From Segatella hominis (GTDB lineage Bacteria > Bacteroidota > Bacteroidia > Bacteroidales > Bacteroidaceae): a DNA stretch of 64,000 nucleotides. Under the pieces are notes generated by a model that ran no database searches, was not told the origin of the DNA, and was given only the letters and a program-made list of their open reading frames with translations. The DNA lies in contig NZ_SGVY01000002.1 of NCBI RefSeq assembly GCF_004535825.1, positions 106,984-170,983 of the forward strand. Reading direction: 5' to 3'. Both the position numbers and the translations under genes were made by a program. Shown here piece by piece: positions 1-8,076 of the stretch; positions within the stretch are counted from its first letter, which is position 1; each line of letters starts with the position of its first letter.

Positions 1-210
1 CTGTCGAGAAGAAACTCATTATTCTTTGGTTCGCACGAAGGGGCAAGACGAGGAGCTATCCTATATTCTATCGCCATCTCATGCAAAATGAATGGCATTA
101 ATCTGTTCGAATACATTAGCGATGTCATAGAAAAGACCGTAGAATGGCAACCAAATACTCCATTGGAAAAATACAGAGACTTGCTTCCTGACAGATGGAA
201 AAAGCAGTAA
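1..210 (+). CDS. IS66-family transposase, C-terminal fragment (runs off the left edge)
   Basis: Frame 1 is open from the first base to a TAA at 208-210, giving 69 residues. The text contains NSLFFGSHEGARRGAILYSI, then KMNGINLFEYISDV and a terminal LLPDRWKKQ. This matches the C-terminal domain of IS66 TnpC transposases, which read roughly N-x-L-F-x-G-S-x-E-G-(G/A)-x-x-x-A-x-x-Y-S and end in a short LLP-W motif. The catalytic DDE core lies outside the window, so intactness cannot be judged. A right inverted repeat follows at about 255-277. An overlapping 62-codon frame at 195-383 is not a gene. Confidence 0.85.
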   Translation: MSRRNSLFFGSHEGARRGAILYSIAISCKMNGINLFEYISDVIEKTVEWQPNTPLEKYRDLLPDRWKKQ

Positions 211-254
211 CAGCATTATTCAATCAGCTATTACTGCTTTTTTCAATTATGCAA

Positions 255-277
255 GGTATAAACGCGGAGCCGCTTAC
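255..277 (+). repeat. Probable right terminal inverted repeat of the IS66 element
   Basis: The 45-67 bases after the transposase stop end in GCGGAGCCGCTTAC. IS66-family elements typically begin 5'-GTAAGCG and so end CGCTTAC on this strand. The match suggests that the element ends at 277. The left end is outside the window, so the repeat pair and the 8-bp target duplication (the next bases are ccgctaaa) cannot be checked here. Confidence 0.6.
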
Positions 278-804
278 CGCTAAAAACGGCAAAAAGATGA
301 AGGGTAATGAAGGGTTAAATCTTACCTTTCACCCCTCAGGCCCCCGTGTTTATCGGCATTCCAGGCAAAAAGGTGAAGGGTGAAGGGTAAAATCACATTC
401 CTGTTTTAGAAAAAAAATCCGTTATAAAGATTTTTCCAAATACCTATCACCTGTATCTTTATATAAAACCACTACTAACATTTTCTATAAAAAGGAAATA
501 AGAGAACAGAACATCAAGCAGATATTCATGTCTCACCAAGTTTGTAAAGTGCCTAAGGAAGGGCACTTTTGTGCTGAGGTAAGGGCACTTTTATGCCCCC
601 GAGAATGAGATTATCCCAGTTTTTATGCAATAAAATTTGGGAGTTACAAAGAAAACTCAAAATTTTGTAACTCGTATTAGGATTTAATTTAAAGAAGGAC
701 ATAAAGCTGGCTTGAATCTTTCTTATCGGATTATCACTCAATCTGGTCTTTAGAAACTATTGCTAATCACTGTTGATTACATACTTAGCTGTAGAGATAC
801 TATA
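278..804. other. 527-bp non-coding spacer with hairpins and short repeats
   Basis: No convincing gene is visible; reading frames are short. The stretch contains purine-rich GGTGAAGGGTGAAGGGTAAA repeats (about 297-390), a hairpin AAAGTGCC/GGCACTTT at 546-569 followed by a second GGGCA/TGCCC copy at 583-598, and a 10-bp perfect inverted repeat GAGTTACAAA/TTTGTAACTC at 641-650 and 664-673. It may be a decayed gene or regulatory DNA left beside the IS element. Confidence 0.5.
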
Positions 805-943
805 TTCGGAACCGCTATTTCGAAAACATCGACAACATTCATACAAACAAAAAAACTTAAATTAGCAAACAAATAGGCTGATATTCAAGCATTTTTATTA
901 ACTTTGCATTCGAAACCGTCATTTCGGAAACGGCGGTTTCGAA
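805..943 (+). promoter_or_regulatory. Operator-like repeats and promoter of the ATPase gene
   Basis: A motif of the form TTCGRAACCGYYATTTCGRA occurs at 805-824 and again at 909-928. The second copy lies inside a perfect 10-bp inverted repeat, TTCGAAACCG (909-918) and CGGTTTCGAA (934-943), which also holds a further TTTCGGAAACGG half-site. The Bacteroidota -7 box TAACTTTG sits at 899-906, so the palindrome covers the expected transcription start, a typical repressor position. The start codon is at 983. The identity of the binding protein is unknown. Confidence 0.65.
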
Positions 944-982
944 AATAACATAAATAAAAAGAAACTATAAAATTATAGAAAT

Positions 983-2302
983 ATGAAGTTCTTTGGAAGA
1001 CAAAACGAAATAAAAGAATTGCAAGAGATAAGAAATCTATCTTTGCAAACGGCTCGTTTCACAATCGTAACAGGACGCCGACGTAGCGGAAAAACATCCT
1101 TATTGATAAAAGCATACGAGGATGTTCAGGATATGCTGTATTTCTTTGTTGCAAGAAAATCAGAAGCTGAACTCTGCAGAGATTTTATCGAAGAGATAAC
1201 AAGCAAACTTCAGCTTCCTATTCTCGGAGAAGTAACACGCTTTGCAGATATCTTTAAATATCTGCTTCAACTATCCAAGATTCGCCCTATCACTCTCATC
1301 ATTGATGAATTTCAAGATTTCAAACGGGTTAATCCATCTATATTTTCAGATATGCAAAAGATATGGGATCTTAACAAACAGGAAGCTCATATTAATCTCG
1401 TGGTTTGCGGTTCTGTTTATTCACTTATGAACATCATCTTTAAAAACAACAAGCAACCACTTTATGGTAGGCAGACTGGAGAAATAAAAGTCACTCCATT
1501 TCCTCCTTCTGCTATCAAGGAAATTCTCTCAACATATAATTCTGCCTACACCAACGATGACCTACTGGCTCTCTACAGTTATACAGGCGGAGTTGCAGAA
1601 TATGTAGAAATGATGATGGATGCTGGAGCCACGACAAAGGAAAAAATGACAGAGAAGTTTGTTGCAAAGAATTCTTATTTCATATACGAAGGAAAAAATA
1701 TGCTGATAGAAGAATTCGGTAAAGACTATGCCCGTTATTTCGAAATATTGCAACTTATTGCTTCTGGCTACACAACTCGTGGTGAAATAGAAAGCATTAT
1801 GAAAATAGAACTCTCAGGCTATCTCACTAAACTGGAGAATGACTATTGCTTGATTTCTCGTTATACACCGATGTTTCAAAAGACCAATCGCAACATTCGC
1901 TATCAGATAGAAGATAACTTCCTTCGCATCTGGTTTCGCTACATCTACAAATATGGATACATGATAGAGGTTGGCGCCAATAAAAAACTTAAGATGGTTA
2001 TGGATAAGAGCTACACCACATACACAGGCAAGGTTCTGGAAAGATATTTCATTGCAAAAATGATAGAAAGCGAAGAATATACCCAAATCGCTTCTTGGTG
2101 GGACCGAAAGGGAGAGAATGAAATTGATATTATCGCTGCTGATGAACTGAAACAGAAAGTCATTTTCTATGAGGTGAAACGCCAAGCCAAGGATATAAAT
2201 CTCGGCATTTTAAAAGATAAAGCCGAGCATTTCTTCCAGACAACAGGAAAATTCAAGAAATTCACTATCGGATACCAAGGGTTGTCAATGGAGGATATGT
2301 AG
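983..2302 (+). CDS. AAA/STAND-like ATPase with C-terminal DUF234-type, PD-(D/E)XK-like domain
   Basis: The 439-aa protein begins FGRQNEI and has a Walker A motif GRRRSGKTSL at about residues 31-40, a Walker B LIIDEFQDF at about 104-112 and a sensor-like VVCGS at about 142. This is the archaeal-ATPase (ATPase_2) layout. The C-terminal third (about 340-439) has ENEIDIIA followed by IFYEVKR, the D...E-x-K pattern of the restriction-endonuclease-like fold seen in DUF234 domains of this family. Cellular role is not established; such proteins occur in many copies in Prevotella and Bacteroides genomes. It stands alone between the IS66 end and a hairpin terminator, behind a palindromic operator-like region. 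No signal peptide is seen, so it is cytoplasmic. Confidence 0.8.
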   Translation: MKFFGRQNEIKELQEIRNLSLQTARFTIVTGRRRSGKTSLLIKAYEDVQDMLYFFVARKSEAELCRDFIEEITSKLQLPILGEVTRFADIFKYLLQLSKIRPITLIIDEFQDFKRVNPSIFSDMQKIWDLNKQEAHINLVVCGSVYSLMNIIFKNNKQPLYGRQTGEIKVTPFPPSAIKEILSTYNSAYTNDDLLALYSYTGGVAEYVEMMMDAGATTKEKMTEKFVAKNSYFIYEGKNMLIEEFGKDYARYFEILQLIASGYTTRGEIESIMKIELSGYLTKLENDYCLISRYTPMFQKTNRNIRYQIEDNFLRIWFRYIYKYGYMIEVGANKKLKMVMDKSYTTYTGKVLERYFIAKMIESEEYTQIASWWDRKGENEIDIIAADELKQKVIFYEVKRQAKDINLGILKDKAEHFFQTTGKFKKFTIGYQGLSMEDM

Positions 2303-2316
2303 TTTCATAAAATAAT

Positions 2317-2363
2317 AAATCCCGGCAGGAGATAGCTTGAAGCTATTCTCTTACCGGGATTTT
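2317..2363 (+). terminator. Hairpin terminator after the ATPase gene
   Basis: AATCCCGG (2318-2325) pairs with CCGGGATT (2354-2361), with an inner GGAGATAGCTT/AAGCTATTCTC helix, followed by T-rich sequence. It lies between convergent genes and may serve both strands. Confidence 0.75.
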
Positions 2364-2458
2364 CATTATCAAGACGATAAGTAGTCTGCAAAAGATAAAA
2401 TTCTTATTTCATTATCATTTTATGATAATCATTTTTCCTTTCACATCAGCATATAGAA

Positions 2459-2785
2459 TTACATCAAGTCACACTTCTCCTCGGTGTTCTTCTTGACCTT
2501 CTCGCCATCTTTCAGGATGCGAGCCTTATAGCCAAACTTCTCAAAACCTTTCTGGAGTTTCTCGGGGGTTGTCTTGTCGGCATTATACTGTACTGTGACT
2601 GTCTGATTCGGTACAGAGGTTTCTATGCTCTTGATACCCTTCTCGAAGCGAAGGTTGCTCTTGATCTTGTTCTCACAAGCCTCACAGTGCATCTGTGGTG
2701 TTGTGGTGAACACTACGGTCTTGATGTCCTTGGCAAAGGTTACCATTGCCATCATCATTGTGAACATTACTAAAATTTTCTTCAT
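2459..2785 (-). CDS. Periplasmic heavy-metal-associated (HMA) domain protein
   Basis: The 108-aa protein has an N-terminal signal peptide (MKKILVMFTMMMAMVTFA) followed by a single ferredoxin-like HMA domain. The metal-binding pair is in MHCEACENKIKSNL (about residues 33-46), matching the M-x-C-x-x-C motif of copper and mercury chaperones such as CopZ and MerP. It is 44 bp downstream of the TonB-dependent receptor gene on the same strand and is probably cotranscribed. Inference: a periplasmic metal carrier partnering that receptor. Which metal is bound cannot be read from sequence; copper is most usual for this family. Confidence 0.85.
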   Translation of the reverse strand: MKKILVMFTMMMAMVTFAKDIKTVVFTTTPQMHCEACENKIKSNLRFEKGIKSIETSVPNQTVTVQYNADKTTPEKLQKGFEKFGYKARILKDGEKVKKNTEEKCDLM

Positions 2786-2829
2786 AACTTTTCTATTTGC
2801 TTAAATAATTCAACATTAAATATTTCCAC

Positions 2830-4950
2830 TTAAAAGTGTACTCTCACGCCTGCGTAGAACATCCGTCCCTCTACAGGTCCCCAAACCAAGGTTGGCTCGA
2901 AATCGCTTCCCCATGGATTGCTGGCACCATAGATAGGAGCCTTCTGCTTAAAACCAGTCAGGTTCTCGCCTCCCACATAGATGCTCCAATGACGAAACCA
3001 TCTCGTAACCTGCGCACTCACTTGCTCGAAGCTATGGAAACGAGGAGACCATGACTGGCTTCCATCTGCCAACTGGTAAGGCTCTGGATTCCTGCCTCCA
3101 CCATTCAACTGCACGGTGGCATCAAATTGCCAAAGTCCAAGTGGGGTCTTATAGGAAGCCGTGAAAAGCGCCTTATATTTACTGGTCAATGGCTTCTCTT
3201 TCAAGGTTTTGCCATAATCGTATGTACACTTCACATCGTTCAGACGATAAGCCGCTGTTATCTCTAAGCCTTTCAGCAATGGATAAGAGGCATCTATCTG
3301 GAAGGTGTGCGAATAAGACTTACCTATCAAATTATAGATGGAGATAAACCCCTTGTTGGCATCATAATCCACTACCGCTTGATTCCTGAAGTCGGTATAG
3401 TAATACTCGGCGTTCAGTTTCAACGTCTTACCAAACATAGGGATATAGAAAGCCGTGCTCAGTCCATAGTTCCAAGCCTCCTCTTGCTTAAGTCCATCAC
3501 CCGTAATCTGAAACTCCCTGCCACTCGCCAAGAGGTAATTGTACTCAGCCAAACCAAACACCGTGCGATAGCCCTTGCCTGCCGACAAGCGGATGCTGAT
3601 GGCATCGATAGGCGAATACTTCACGTGGAAACGAGGGGTGAAGAAGTTGCCATAAAGCGAACTATGGTCGAAACGGACACCTGCCATTGCCGTCAACTTC
3701 GTGCCTAACGTATAGGTGTATTGGGCGTATGCTCCAGGAGTCGTCTCCTTCTCGTTCATTCTCTGCATCTCCGACAAAAGGTAAGGAGAGTCTTCTACCC
3801 CTACTGTCGGTCTTGGAGAAACATTCACATTGGCGCGCTGTCCCAGGTAATCATGGTTGACGCTCAAACCTACCGACAAATTGTGCTGATGAGTAAAATT
3901 GGTCTCAAAAATCAGCGAGCCATAGAGATTCTTCTCATTGAGGTCGTAGAACCTGTTGCCATACTGGGCATCGAGCTGGTGCATCGAAGCTGAGGACATG
4001 AAGGCAATATTGGTACCATGCTCATGATTGAGGATGAAGGCATGTTTCATATAACCCTCATAACGGTTGGTATGGAGCTTGATTCGATAAATATCATCAC
4101 TATGAACATGTTCCTCATCCTGCCCACTGGTACGAATCTCCTTCAAAGCCCCAAGTCCACCATGAAAGATGTAGTGCTTTCCTTTATACAGCCAACGGTT
4201 CTGTACATTATATTGTTCTCTGCCTGGCATATCATAGAAACCATCGCCATTGTCATCATGGTTTTTGAGGATATTCTCATGATGCAACAATATCTCCGTT
4301 GCCCACTTATCCGATAGATGAACGTTGGCATCAGCGTTTGCTTCGATTCGGCTCTTGGTATCACCAAAGAGGTTTACCTCCACCTGTTGCTCATCCTCTG
4401 GCTTCAAGTAATCCACATTGATTTGACCTGTAATCGACTCATAGCCATTCTTCACCGAAGCACTACCCTTAGATACCTGAATGCCTTTCATCCAAGGTCC
4501 CGGCACATAGCCCAGGGCGTATGGGATGGCTGCACCACGGAAATTCGGCAGATTCTCGGTGAGCATCTGTACGTAAGTGCCCGAAAGACCGAGGAGTTTG
4601 ATTTGTCTTGCGCCCGTCGTAGCATCATTATAAGCCACATCAACCGATGGGTTGGTCGTGAAACTCTCACCTAAGTTGCAACAAGCCGCCTTGAAGAGTT
4701 CATCCTTATTCACAGCAATGCCATTCACGGCACCAGCCAATCGAGAAGTGCCCGACTTACGAGCCACCACCTTCACCACCTGCAAGGTCTCGTCCTTGAA
4801 GATGGAATCCTGAGAGGAGGAATCTACAGAGTCATTTCTTACAGAATTATGATATGATAACAGGGACGCAACCTCTGTCTTATTATTTTTTGCATAAGTC
4901 TCAGCACCAATAACCAGCAAGGCACTGAGCAATAGATATTTTGAATACAT
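2830..4950 (-). CDS. TonB-dependent outer-membrane receptor, probable metal uptake
   Basis: I place the start at 4950 (MYSKYLLLSALLVIGAETYA, a clean signal peptide), giving 706 aa; the longer frame to 5079 would run into its own promoter. An N-terminal plug domain follows (ETLQVVKVVARKSG, then GSASVKNGYESITGQINVDY), and the protein ends in a beta-barrel finishing with aromatic VRVHF. The barrel has His-rich stretches (EEHVHSDD) that fit metal binding. Neighbours are an HMA protein downstream and a Cys-rich HYC_CC_PP-like protein upstream, a set seen repeatedly in Bacteroidota and thought to handle copper or another metal. No carboxypeptidase-like N-terminal domain is present, so it is not a SusC glycan receptor. 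Confidence 0.85.
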   Translation of the reverse strand: MYSKYLLLSALLVIGAETYAKNNKTEVASLLSYHNSVRNDSVDSSSQDSIFKDETLQVVKVVARKSGTSRLAGAVNGIAVNKDELFKAACCNLGESFTTNPSVDVAYNDATTGARQIKLLGLSGTYVQMLTENLPNFRGAAIPYALGYVPGPWMKGIQVSKGSASVKNGYESITGQINVDYLKPEDEQQVEVNLFGDTKSRIEANADANVHLSDKWATEILLHHENILKNHDDNGDGFYDMPGREQYNVQNRWLYKGKHYIFHGGLGALKEIRTSGQDEEHVHSDDIYRIKLHTNRYEGYMKHAFILNHEHGTNIAFMSSASMHQLDAQYGNRFYDLNEKNLYGSLIFETNFTHQHNLSVGLSVNHDYLGQRANVNVSPRPTVGVEDSPYLLSEMQRMNEKETTPGAYAQYTYTLGTKLTAMAGVRFDHSSLYGNFFTPRFHVKYSPIDAISIRLSAGKGYRTVFGLAEYNYLLASGREFQITGDGLKQEEAWNYGLSTAFYIPMFGKTLKLNAEYYYTDFRNQAVVDYDANKGFISIYNLIGKSYSHTFQIDASYPLLKGLEITAAYRLNDVKCTYDYGKTLKEKPLTSKYKALFTASYKTPLGLWQFDATVQLNGGGRNPEPYQLADGSQSWSPRFHSFEQVSAQVTRWFRHWSIYVGGENLTGFKQKAPIYGASNPWGSDFEPTLVWGPVEGRMFYAGVRVHF

Positions 4951-5063
4951 AAATATATTTACTTTTATCCGAATCAAAATCTTAATTTCGGATGTTTTTT
5001 TCCTTTTTATATATGTATGCAACCCTAAGATTTTACTGATAGGGATAAGCATACGACAATCTT

Positions 5064-5095
5064 GGTTGCAAAAGTACAATAAATCTTTTGCAACC
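5064..5095 (-). promoter_or_regulatory. Promoter with perfect 11-bp inverted repeat upstream of the TonB receptor
   Basis: GGTTGCAAAAG (5064-5074) and CTTTTGCAACC (5085-5095) form a perfect inverted repeat with a 10-bp spacer. On the minus strand the -7 box TACTTTTG is at 5069-5076 and a -33-like TTGC lies in the distal arm, so a dimer bound here would block the promoter. The same GGTTGCAAAA half-site recurs at 5549-5558 in the promoter of the upstream gene. Confidence 0.6.
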
Positions 5096-5116
5096 TATTT
5101 GCAAATAGGGAAAAAA

Positions 5117-5518
5117 TCAAATAATCAGAGTGTTAAGGAGGGCAAGATAAGCCCTTGGAGGCGAATGCGGAACGTTCTGATTCCAATATCTTGCCTTCTG
5201 AATGCTACTAATAACAGGACGAGACAACGTCTGCCAAAGAGCTGGCACGATGCCAGCAAACACCGGTGCTGTATCGAAATCCATATGTTGGACAGAGACC
5301 GTAGGCGATAGCTTCACCTGCCTTACGTTCATGCAATGCTTTTTCACCTGTGCGCCCAGCTTACCTTGGCAACAGTCATGCCCCACGCAACAGTCAGCCA
5401 TCATACCCACCATCACCTTGTCAGAACGAAGGCAGTGCATGACTGTAGTGCCCACGCTCAGGTAAACCACCATGAACGAGAGCATCAAAGCCATCAATAT
5501 GTTGAGCGAACGTTTCAT
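5117..5518 (-). CDS. HYC_CC_PP-like cysteine-rich small protein
   Basis: From the ATG at 5518 the product is 133 aa (a GTG start at 5533 is possible). It has one N-terminal hydrophobic segment (NILMALMLSFMVVYLSVG), then MHCLRSD, DCCVGHDCCQ and KHC, and a Pro-Pro pair near the end (SPPRAY). This His-Cys, Cys-Cys, Pro-Pro pattern matches the family named HYC_CC_PP in Bacteroidota, whose function is not known but which travels with TonB receptors and HMA proteins. Inference: a membrane-anchored periplasmic metal-binding factor of the same uptake or detoxification set. A shared promoter half-site with the next gene supports co-regulation. Confidence 0.7.
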   Translation of the reverse strand: MKRSLNILMALMLSFMVVYLSVGTTVMHCLRSDKVMVGMMADCCVGHDCCQGKLGAQVKKHCMNVRQVKLSPTVSVQHMDFDTAPVFAGIVPALWQTLSRPVISSIQKARYWNQNVPHSPPRAYLALLNTLII

Positions 5519-5548
5519 ACCTATTTTTTGCACACCTTCCTTTTATCT

Positions 5549-5561
5549 GGTTGCAAAATTA
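5549..5561 (-). promoter_or_regulatory. Promoter of the HYC_CC_PP-like gene
   Basis: On the minus strand TAATTTTG (5554-5561) fits the TAnnTTTG -7 box, and its 3' flank completes TTTTGCAACC, the same half-site as in the receptor promoter at 5064-5095. Confidence 0.55.
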
Positions 5562-5814
5562 AGTATTTTCCTCAGAATAAAAACCTAATAGCCCCATAAA
5601 TTAATGACCTTTAACGGCTCTTGTTTAAAAAATTCAAAAAACACCGCCTCAAATAGCTCCCCTTTTCTTTAGTTCTACTTTTTCTCTAACCGTTTTTTTC
5701 ATCCACTTTGTGAGTGCCACTTGACTAAAACAAGTAAGTAAAATATAGAAAGAAATAATAAAAAAAACAGGGAGATCGCAAAGATAATCGTATTTTTGCA
5801 ATCTCCTGATACGA
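5562..5814. other. Spacer without a recognisable gene
   Basis: AT-rich spacer between the HYC promoter and the small gene at 5815. An 82-codon minus frame at 5649-5897 overlaps that gene in another frame and has no recognisable character, so it is not called. Confidence 0.5.
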
Positions 5815-6039
5815 TTACCAGCAATATGGTATCCCTCGTTTCTCGCACTCTTTACGCAGAGCAGCGAGGAAGTAACTGCGCTCGCTGCCCCAACCACGAA
5901 CCTTGCGCTCGTGATCTACGGTCTGCTTTAGTTGTTCATCGCTATATGCGGCAAAGCGGGCTGCATACTCTGAAATTCTTGACTCGGCATTAGCTGCCAT
6001 CACATTCTCATTGTTCTTTAAATCTGAATTTGGATTCAT
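5815..6039 (-). CDS. Small hypothetical protein (74 aa)
   Basis: The product is charged and soluble, with no signal peptide: MNPNSDLKNNENVMAANAES, then SEYAARFAAYSDEQL and a C-terminal KECEKRGIPYCW. Amino-acid use is protein-like and helical in the middle, and a good -7 box sits 120 bp upstream at 6158-6165. I do not recognise the family. Internal Met14 could also be the start. The protein has two Cys near its end (KEC, PYC) but no clear metal motif. Confidence 0.6.
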   Translation of the reverse strand: MNPNSDLKNNENVMAANAESRISEYAARFAAYSDEQLKQTVDHERKVRGWGSERSYFLAALRKECEKRGIPYCW

Positions 6040-6157
6040 AAAGATAATTATTTTAAGTTGTTAAACACTTACACATTCTTTTACCACCGTGGTTATCTCT
6101 ATGCGAAACTCGGTTGGTGTGCCACAACTGGGCAACTCTTAATGCTTATTTCGATTG

Positions 6158-6165
6158 CAAAAGTA
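6158..6165 (-). promoter_or_regulatory. -7 promoter box for the 74-aa gene
   Basis: The minus strand reads TACTTTTG, matching TAnnTTTG. It implies a leader of roughly 110 nt before the start at 6039. Confidence 0.5.
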
Positions 6166-6325
6166 CATCTTTATTCTGAAACCACCAAATTTTTTTTCGT
6201 TTTTTTTCTAAAGCCTTCTCCCTTCTTCAAAGAAGAAGATTTTTCGAGGTTTACCAGATAGCAAGGAAATCCACCACTTAATCGGGAGAGATAAACTGGA
6301 ATGGTTAAACTTTCCTATATTTACA

Positions 6326-6365
6326 TTATAATAGTATTATTATAACAATATTATAATTATCTTTG
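6326..6365 (+). promoter_or_regulatory. Promoter of the second ATPase with an AT-rich palindrome
   Basis: TATCTTTG at 6358-6365 is a good -7 box. Just upstream, TTATAATA (6326-6333) and TATTATAA (6338-6345) form a perfect 8-bp inverted repeat with a 4-bp centre, and a related ATATTATAATTAT follows. This lies over the -33 region, so it could be an operator. Confidence 0.55.
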
Positions 6366-6424
6366 TACCATGATTATCAGAAAGATATAAGACTATTCAA
6401 AGACAATTAAGAAGATTATATACA

Positions 6425-7564
6425 ATGATAGAGAATCCGTTTATTCTGCGAGGATACATATCCGACGCTTACTTCTGTGATAGAGAAAAGGAAACCATCG
6501 ACTTGATAAGAGAAATCAAGAATGGCAATAATATCACCCTGATTGCACCTAGAAGAATCGGCAAGACAGGGTTGGTTCAACACGTCTATGCCCAAGAAGA
6601 AATCAAGGATAAATACTATACATTCCTGGTTGATATTTATGCCACGAAGACCCTAACCGACTTCATTCAGGAACTAGGCAGAAGTATTCTGCAAAGTCTG
6701 AAACCCAAAGGCACCAAAGTAGTGGAACATTTTCTGAACTGTCTCCACTCACTCCGTTCATCCATCAGCTTCGATATGAATGGCGTGCCTTCGTGGGGAG
6801 TGGATTTGGGAGAAATCACCAGTCCAACCACAACGCTCGATGAAATTTTCCATTATCTGGAGAGTGCTGATAAGCCTTGCATTGTGGCTATTGATGAATT
6901 CCAAACCATCAGGAGCTATAGAGAAGCGAATGTAGAAGCGATACTACGCACCTACATCCAGCACTGTCACAATGCCAGTTTCATCTTTGCCGGATCTCAA
7001 CGCAACATGATGTCGGAGATGTTTTTGAGTCATGCCCGTCCTTTCTATCAGAGCACCTCCATTAAAACTCTGAAAGCTATTGATAGAGAGGTATATGCCG
7101 ACTTCGCTACTCGCCTTTTTGAGGAAAGACAGAAGCGTATCATACGAGAAACCATTTATCAGATATACGACCGTTTTGACGGCATCACCTGGTATCTTCA
7201 GAGAATGCTCAATAAGATTTTCTCACTTACGGAAATAGCTGATGGCAAGATGACGGAAAAGGCTGATGGCAAGATAATGGAACTGGCACTCAACTCGATT
7301 ATAGATGAGAGTGCTTTTGCATACGAAGCCCTTCTCTTTCAATTGCCAGCTAAGCAAAAGGAACTTCTCTTTGCCATCTGCAACGCTGGCAAGGCTCAAA
7401 ATATCATGTCGTCGGCATTCATCAAGAAGCACAATCTTCCTTCCGCCAGTTTTGTACAAGGTGGCATCAAAGGATTATTGGAGAAAGATTTTGTTACAGA
7501 AACAGATGGAACCTACGAATTGTACGATAAGTTCTTTGGTGAATGGCTGAAAAATGAATTATAA
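6425..7564 (+). CDS. ATP-binding protein, AAA/STAND-like ATPase without nuclease domain
   Basis: The 379-aa protein has FCDREKE near the N-terminus, Walker A APRRIGKTGL at about residues 40-49, Walker B IVAIDEFQTI at about 156-165 and a sensor-like FIFAGSQRN at about 190. The C-terminal 80 residues (LPAKQKELLFAIC, then GGIKGLLEKDFV and YELYDKFFGEWL) look like a winged-helix domain. The layout resembles the ATPase_2 family of the gene at 983, but the PD-(D/E)XK-like end is absent. The function is unknown. Its stop codon lies just before the start of yjbQ, so the two are probably cotranscribed. Confidence 0.75.
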   Translation: MIENPFILRGYISDAYFCDREKETIDLIREIKNGNNITLIAPRRIGKTGLVQHVYAQEEIKDKYYTFLVDIYATKTLTDFIQELGRSILQSLKPKGTKVVEHFLNCLHSLRSSISFDMNGVPSWGVDLGEITSPTTTLDEIFHYLESADKPCIVAIDEFQTIRSYREANVEAILRTYIQHCHNASFIFAGSQRNMMSEMFLSHARPFYQSTSIKTLKAIDREVYADFATRLFEERQKRIIRETIYQIYDRFDGITWYLQRMLNKIFSLTEIADGKMTEKADGKIMELALNSIIDESAFAYEALLFQLPAKQKELLFAICNAGKAQNIMSSAFIKKHNLPSASFVQGGIKGLLEKDFVTETDGTYELYDKFFGEWLKNEL

Positions 7565-7583
7565 GAATATAAACAAAAAAAAT

Positions 7584-7997
7584 ATGATACAACAAGTTGA
7601 ATTTTCATTGCGACCTTTTCCTCGCGGTTTTCACCTCGTAACGAATGAAATACTCCGTCAATTACCCGCACTGCCAAAGACAGGAATACTAAATCTTTTC
7701 GTCAGACACACAAGTTGTGGATTGTCACTTAACGAAAATTTCGATCCAGATGTGCGATACGACTTGAAGGGAATCTTTGAGAGATTAGTGCCAGATGGAG
7801 ATCCGAGATACCTGCACCAAGATGAAGGTCCAACGGACATGTCTGCCCACGCCAAATCAAGTATGGTAGGAGTTTCACTGACGATTCCGATCACAAACGG
7901 CAGACTGAACCTCGGAACCTGGCAGGGGATATACCTATGCGAGTTTAGAGAAGGCGGCGGCAGCAGACATCTCATCGCCACAATCATGGGGGAATAA
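7584..7997 (+). CDS. yjbQ: UPF0047/YjbQ family protein
   Basis: I start at ATG 7584 (MIQQVEFSLR), giving 137 aa, the usual family length; the frame reaches back to 7554 but overlaps the ATPase end. Family landmarks are HTSCGLSLNENFDPDVRYDL (about 36-55) and the region from DEGPTDMSAHAKSS to LNLGTWQGIYL, including conserved His, Asp and Gly residues. Members of this family can show weak thiamine-phosphate synthase activity when overproduced, but the physiological role is uncertain. It is cytoplasmic and lies about 20 bp after the ATPase stop. A strong hairpin follows. Confidence 0.9.
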   Translation: MIQQVEFSLRPFPRGFHLVTNEILRQLPALPKTGILNLFVRHTSCGLSLNENFDPDVRYDLKGIFERLVPDGDPRYLHQDEGPTDMSAHAKSSMVGVSLTIPITNGRLNLGTWQGIYLCEFREGGGSRHLIATIMGE

Positions 7998-8039
7998 AAA
8001 AGACAAATGATAAACCATTTTATAGAAAGTAGAAACAAG

Positions 8040-8070
8040 AAACCCAGTAAATCAATGATTTACTGGGTTT
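8040..8070. terminator. Bidirectional hairpin terminator between yjbQ and tRNA-His
   Basis: AAACCCAGTAAATCA (8040-8054) and TGATTTACTGGGTTT (8056-8070) form a perfect 15-bp stem. T or A runs on the flanks make it usable on both strands, separating yjbQ (+) from the tRNA (-). Confidence 0.85.
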
Positions 8071-8076
8071 ATCTTG

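Noticed and set aside
195-383. 62-codon frame after the IS66 transposase
   Set aside because: Overlaps the transposase end in another frame and runs through the inverted repeat and purine-rich repeats.
641-673. Terminator at the 10-bp inverted repeat GAGTTACAAA
   Set aside because: No T tract follows on either strand and no gene ends nearby; kept only as a hairpin in the spacer note.
553-741. 62-codon minus-strand frame
   Set aside because: Lies over hairpins in a spacer; no start context or homology recognised.
4951-5079. N-terminal extension of the TonB receptor
   Set aside because: It would place the start within the promoter and operator; the signal peptide begins at 4950.
5649-5897. 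82-codon minus-strand frame
   Set aside because: Overlaps the better 74-aa frame and has no family features or fitting promoter.
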